Assembly (NCBI RefSeq): GCF_947259025.1
Contig: NZ_CAMYKO010000001.1
Span: 1 to 64,000 of the forward strand
Direction of reading: 5' to 3'
Length of the DNA: 64,000 bases
Source: an uncultured Methylophaga sp.
GTDB lineage: Bacteria; Pseudomonadota; Gammaproteobacteria; Nitrosococcales; Methylophagaceae
Shown here: piece after piece, positions 61,656 to 64,000 of the stretch
How positions within the stretch are numbered: the stretch's first letter is position 1
Layout: every line of letters starts with the position of its first letter
Made by a program: the position numbers and the translations under genes
The notes under the pieces: model-generated
The model's database searches: none
Told to the model about the DNA's origin: nothing
What the model saw: the letters and a program-made list of their open reading frames with translations, nothing else

Positions 61656-62726
61656 ATGGATATCAAAATCAACTTTCACTGGCAGCTGTCACATCACGGC
61701 GAGACGTATAATATCGATTCGGTGCTGTTTCAAATGTTGGAGGCTGTGCAAACTGAAGGCTCACTGAAAAAGGCCACCGATAAAATCGGCGTGTCCTATC
61801 GCTTTGCCTGGGGCTTGCTCAATAAATGGCAGGACTTACTGGGTCAGCCACTGGTTTTGCTGGAACGGGGCCGCGGCGCAAAACTGGCTCCGGCAGGCGA
61901 GAAACTGATGCATGGCAACCGCCACCTGGCGGCGACCTTTTCACCGGAACTGGATAACTTTTCCACCCAGTTCAAACGCGACTTTGAATCCATCATCAAC
62001 CGCAGTGAGGCTGATGGCTTCAACATCTTTGCCAGTCACGGGCTGGCTGTCGGAGCGCTGCGGGATCTGATTAATCAGCAGTCCGATTTTCAGCTGGACC
62101 TGCACTTTCACGGCAGTCTGGAAAGTTTGCGGGCTTTGAGTAATGGCGACTGCCATATCGCCGGTTTTCATATCCCGGTGGGTGAGCTAGGTCATCACCT
62201 CAAACACGATTACCTGGATAACCTCAGCGAAGACAACCATCAGTTGATTTACGTGGTCAGACGCAATCAGGGCCTGATGGTCGCCGCCGGCAACCCCAAA
62301 CAAATACGGGACATTCATTCTTTGACCAAGCCCGGTCTGACCTTTATCAATCGCCAGGCCGATTCCGGCACCCGCCTGCTGCTGGATCAGCTGTTGCTCG
62401 CCAACAATGTGCCGGCCAGCCAGATCAACGGCTATCGACATGAAGAGTTCACCCATATGGCGGTAGCGGCGATGGTGGCCAGTGGCGCTGCTGATGTCGG
62501 TTTCGGCATTGCGCCGATGGCGGACAAGTTCAACCTGGAGTTTATCCCGCAGGTGTGGGAACACTACTGTCTGGCCGTGCCCAAGAAGCTGATTGATGAT
62601 GAAAGAGTTCAGGAAATCATTGCCCTGCTAAAAGGTGAGGCCTTTGATGACAAACTCGCTGGATTTAGCGGTTATGACACCGGCCGCTCCGGCGAACTGG
62701 TGAGTTTCAGCGAGATATTCGGCTAG
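61656..62726 (+). CDS. ModE-like HTH regulator with periplasmic-binding-type domain
   Basis: 356 aa from ATG 61656 (MDIKINFHWQL); the track start 63 bp earlier lies in the palindrome. A ModE-type winged helix (about 15-95: VLFQMLEAVQTEGSLKKAT, YRFAWGLLNKWQDLLGQPLV) is fused to a PBP-like effector domain (about 120-350: FNIFASHGLAVGALRDL, NRQADSGTRLLLDQLL). Regulators of this build sense molybdate, tungstate or a pterin cofactor product. Divergent from porin-tupA and 1 bp from the stop of convergent moaC. Confidence 0.82.
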   Translation: MDIKINFHWQLSHHGETYNIDSVLFQMLEAVQTEGSLKKATDKIGVSYRFAWGLLNKWQDLLGQPLVLLERGRGAKLAPAGEKLMHGNRHLAATFSPELDNFSTQFKRDFESIINRSEADGFNIFASHGLAVGALRDLINQQSDFQLDLHFHGSLESLRALSNGDCHIAGFHIPVGELGHHLKHDYLDNLSEDNHQLIYVVRRNQGLMVAAGNPKQIRDIHSLTKPGLTFINRQADSGTRLLLDQLLLANNVPASQINGYRHEEFTHMAVAAMVASGAADVGFGIAPMADKFNLEFIPQVWEHYCLAVPKKLIDDERVQEIIALLKGEAFDDKLAGFSGYDTGRSGELVSFSEIFG

Positions 62727-62727
62727 C

Positions 62728-63204
62728 TTAGTCTCTGGTCCAGTGACCACTCTTGCCACCGGCTTTTTCCAGCAGGCGAATATTACTCATCACCATGCCG
62801 CGATCGACCGCCTTGCACATATCGTAAATCGTCAGCAAAGCGACCTGCACGGCAGTCAGCGCTTCCATTTCCACGCCGGTCTGGCCGCTGGTGCCAACCC
62901 GACTCTGGCAATGGACTGTGGCGTTGTCAGCATCGAGTTCAAACTCGACTGTGACCTTAGTCAGGGCCAACGGATGGCACAAAGGCACCAGATCCGAGGT
63001 TTTCTTGGACGCCATGATGCCCGCTATCCGGGCAATGCCGAGCACATCGCCCTTTTTATGTCCGCCCTGTTCAATCAGTTTGAAGGTGTCGGCCAGCATG
63101 CTGATGCTACCAGCAGCAACGGCAACCCGGTCGGTCACGTCTTTGCCGCCGACATCGACCATATGGGCCTCACCGGACTGATTAAAATGGGTCAATTCAG
63201 ACAT
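62728..63204 (-). CDS. moaC: Cyclic pyranopterin monophosphate synthase MoaC
   Basis: 158 aa. Works after MoaA to form cyclic pyranopterin monophosphate, the first stable intermediate of molybdopterin. [29 protein letters not shown] and [28 protein letters not shown], with the catalytic Lys-Asp region, are all standard. Divergent from moaD. Confidence 0.95.
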   Translation of the reverse strand: MSELTHFNQSGEAHMVDVGGKDVTDRVAVAAGSISMLADTFKLIEQGGHKKGDVLGIARIAGIMASKKTSDLVPLCHPLALTKVTVEFELDADNATVHCQSRVGTSGQTGVEMEALTAVQVALLTIYDMCKAVDRGMVMSNIRLLEKAGGKSGHWTRD

Positions 63205-63251
63205 GGCAGATGTTATCCTAGAGTTCTAATTTCGCTAAAACGATCAACCAG

Positions 63252-63479
63252 ATGAGTATTCAAGTCAAATTTTTTGCCAGCCTGCGGGAAAAAGTCGGTA
63301 AGGCCGAAGTCGAGCTGAATCAGGCCGCTAATGCCGCTGAAGCCTGGCAGCAGGCCACCGATAATGCACCGCGTCCCGATAATGTGCTGGTCGCGATCAA
63401 TCTCGACTATGCCAAGTTCGACTCCCCCGTGAAAGACGGTGATGAAGTGGCCTTTTTCCCACCGGTGACCGGAGGCTAG
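63252..63479 (+). CDS. moaD: Molybdopterin synthase small subunit MoaD
   Basis: 75 aa, ubiquitin-like fold. It ends in FFPPVTGG, the Gly-Gly tail that carries the thiocarboxylate sulfur. IQVKFFASLREKVGKAEVEL is the usual start. One base before moaE. Confidence 0.95.
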   Translation: MSIQVKFFASLREKVGKAEVELNQAANAAEAWQQATDNAPRPDNVLVAINLDYAKFDSPVKDGDEVAFFPPVTGG

Positions 63480-63480
63480 C

Positions 63481-63927
63481 GTGAGTAGCGGGATCAGCGA
63501 CAAGCCTGTTCAGCCCTGGCAGTTAATCATGGACGCTGAGGCGCAGCAGTCAGCTGGTGAAATCGGCGCCACCGCCACATTTATCGGCACCATGCGGGAT
63601 TTCAGCCAGCGAAAAAACCTTGAAAAGATGGTGCTGGAACACTATCCGCAAATGACCGAACGCTACCTCGAGAAGCTGGAAAAGCTGGCCCGCTGCCGCT
63701 GGCCTCTGCAGGATTGCCTGATCGTGCACCGGGTGGGAGATATCTACCCCGGCGATCCGATCGTGGTCATTGCCTGCTGGTCGTCCCACCGCCGCGCCGC
63801 ACTGGATGCCTGCGACTGGCTGATTGAAGAACTCAAACACAACGCCCCGCTGTGGAAGAAAGAATACGGGCCCGAGGGCGAACACTGGGTAGAAGAAAAC
63901 ACTGACGGACACAGCCAGGGAGCCTGA
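63481..63927 (+). CDS. moaE: Molybdopterin synthase large subunit MoaE
   Basis: 148 aa from GTG. Forms the heterotetramer with MoaD that makes molybdopterin from precursor Z. GATATFIGTMRDF, LEHYPQMTE, VIACWSSHRRAALDAC and PLWKKEYGPEGEHWV hold the conserved active-site Lys and Arg. Co-transcribed with moaD. Confidence 0.95.
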   Translation: MSSGISDKPVQPWQLIMDAEAQQSAGEIGATATFIGTMRDFSQRKNLEKMVLEHYPQMTERYLEKLEKLARCRWPLQDCLIVHRVGDIYPGDPIVVIACWSSHRRAALDACDWLIEELKHNAPLWKKEYGPEGEHWVEENTDGHSQGA

Positions 63928-63929
63928 TT

Positions 63930-64000
63930 ATGATTACTGCCCTTTATGCCAGCCTCTGCGCCCTGCTTCTGGTCAAACTCTCCCTGAGCGTGATTGCCCT
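63930..64000 (+). CDS. MAPEG-family membrane protein, partial
   Basis: Starts two bases after the moaE stop and runs off the window (23 residues seen). MITALYASLCALLLVKLSLSVI is like the first helix of YecN-type MAPEG proteins. Likely co-transcribed with moaDE. Confidence 0.6.
   Translation, partial: MITALYASLCALLLVKLSLSVIA

Overview
The window is chromosomal DNA of a gammaproteobacterium. Gene content and protein style (short ilvD, hemH, flg/che genes, tupA, moaCDE, a small c-type cytochrome) suggest a marine methylotroph of the Methylophaga / Piscirickettsiaceae kind, but this is an inference without database search. It splits at about 22.57 kb into a mobile island (left) and core chromosome (right). 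The island is visibly richer in A+T.

Island, 1 to about 22,570. Its left end lies outside the window. The right end carries three overlapping genes on the minus strand (477, 1105 and 198 aa) matching the layout of the Gamma-Mobile-Trio module (GmtY recombinase, GmtZ integrase-like, GmtX). They point away from a tRNA-Arg(CCU) gene. The host tRNA-Arg(CCU) next to ilvD is cut to its 5' 49 nt. A different, complete tRNA-Arg(CCU) with its own promoter sits 51 bp inside the island, so the element seems to break the host tRNA and bring a replacement. The cargo has several layers: a CoiA-like nuclease, an Abi_C protein and an octapeptide-repeat protein; a three-gene metallophosphoesterase operon; a vestigial integron with a deleted integrase, attI-like junction, about five cassettes and attC-like sites; a csrA copy missing from the ORF track; a candidate operon of DUF4145, trypsin-like protease and PIN-like nuclease behind a frameshifted XRE regulator; a large SMC-like ATPase; an IstB (IS21) remnant; and a KfrA-like protein with a HAD protein. 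Several carry RNase-type or abortive-infection-type features, so the island reads as a defence and cassette store.

Core, 22,570 to 64,000: ilvD; a 778-aa autotransporter whose frame has no normal start codon, only ATT/ATC behind a perfect AGGAGG; two secreted hypotheticals; tRNA-Gly(UCC); yjcH-actP acetate uptake; a TIM-barrel/WaaP-kinase fusion; a SlyB-like lipoprotein; a renalase-like oxidase with alkB; a complete DSF quorum-sensing locus (rpfG-rpfC, convergent with rpfF); an apparently Tat-exported histone-deacetylase-like hydrolase; two tandem GGDEF-EAL proteins; a TudS/DUF1722 protein; yfcH-hemH; flgA, flgMN and cheV with two good sigma-28 promoters; a GldA/F/G-type ABC operon; DUF2333; cytochrome c; and a molybdenum/tungsten region (tupA, porin, ModE-like regulator, moaC, moaDE, start of a MAPEG gene).

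The strongest leads are the tRNA disruption-and-replacement junction, the fossil integron inside the GMT-type island, the DUF4145-protease-PIN operon, the non-AUG autotransporter and the DSF locus. No rRNA, CRISPR array or complete insertion sequence was seen.
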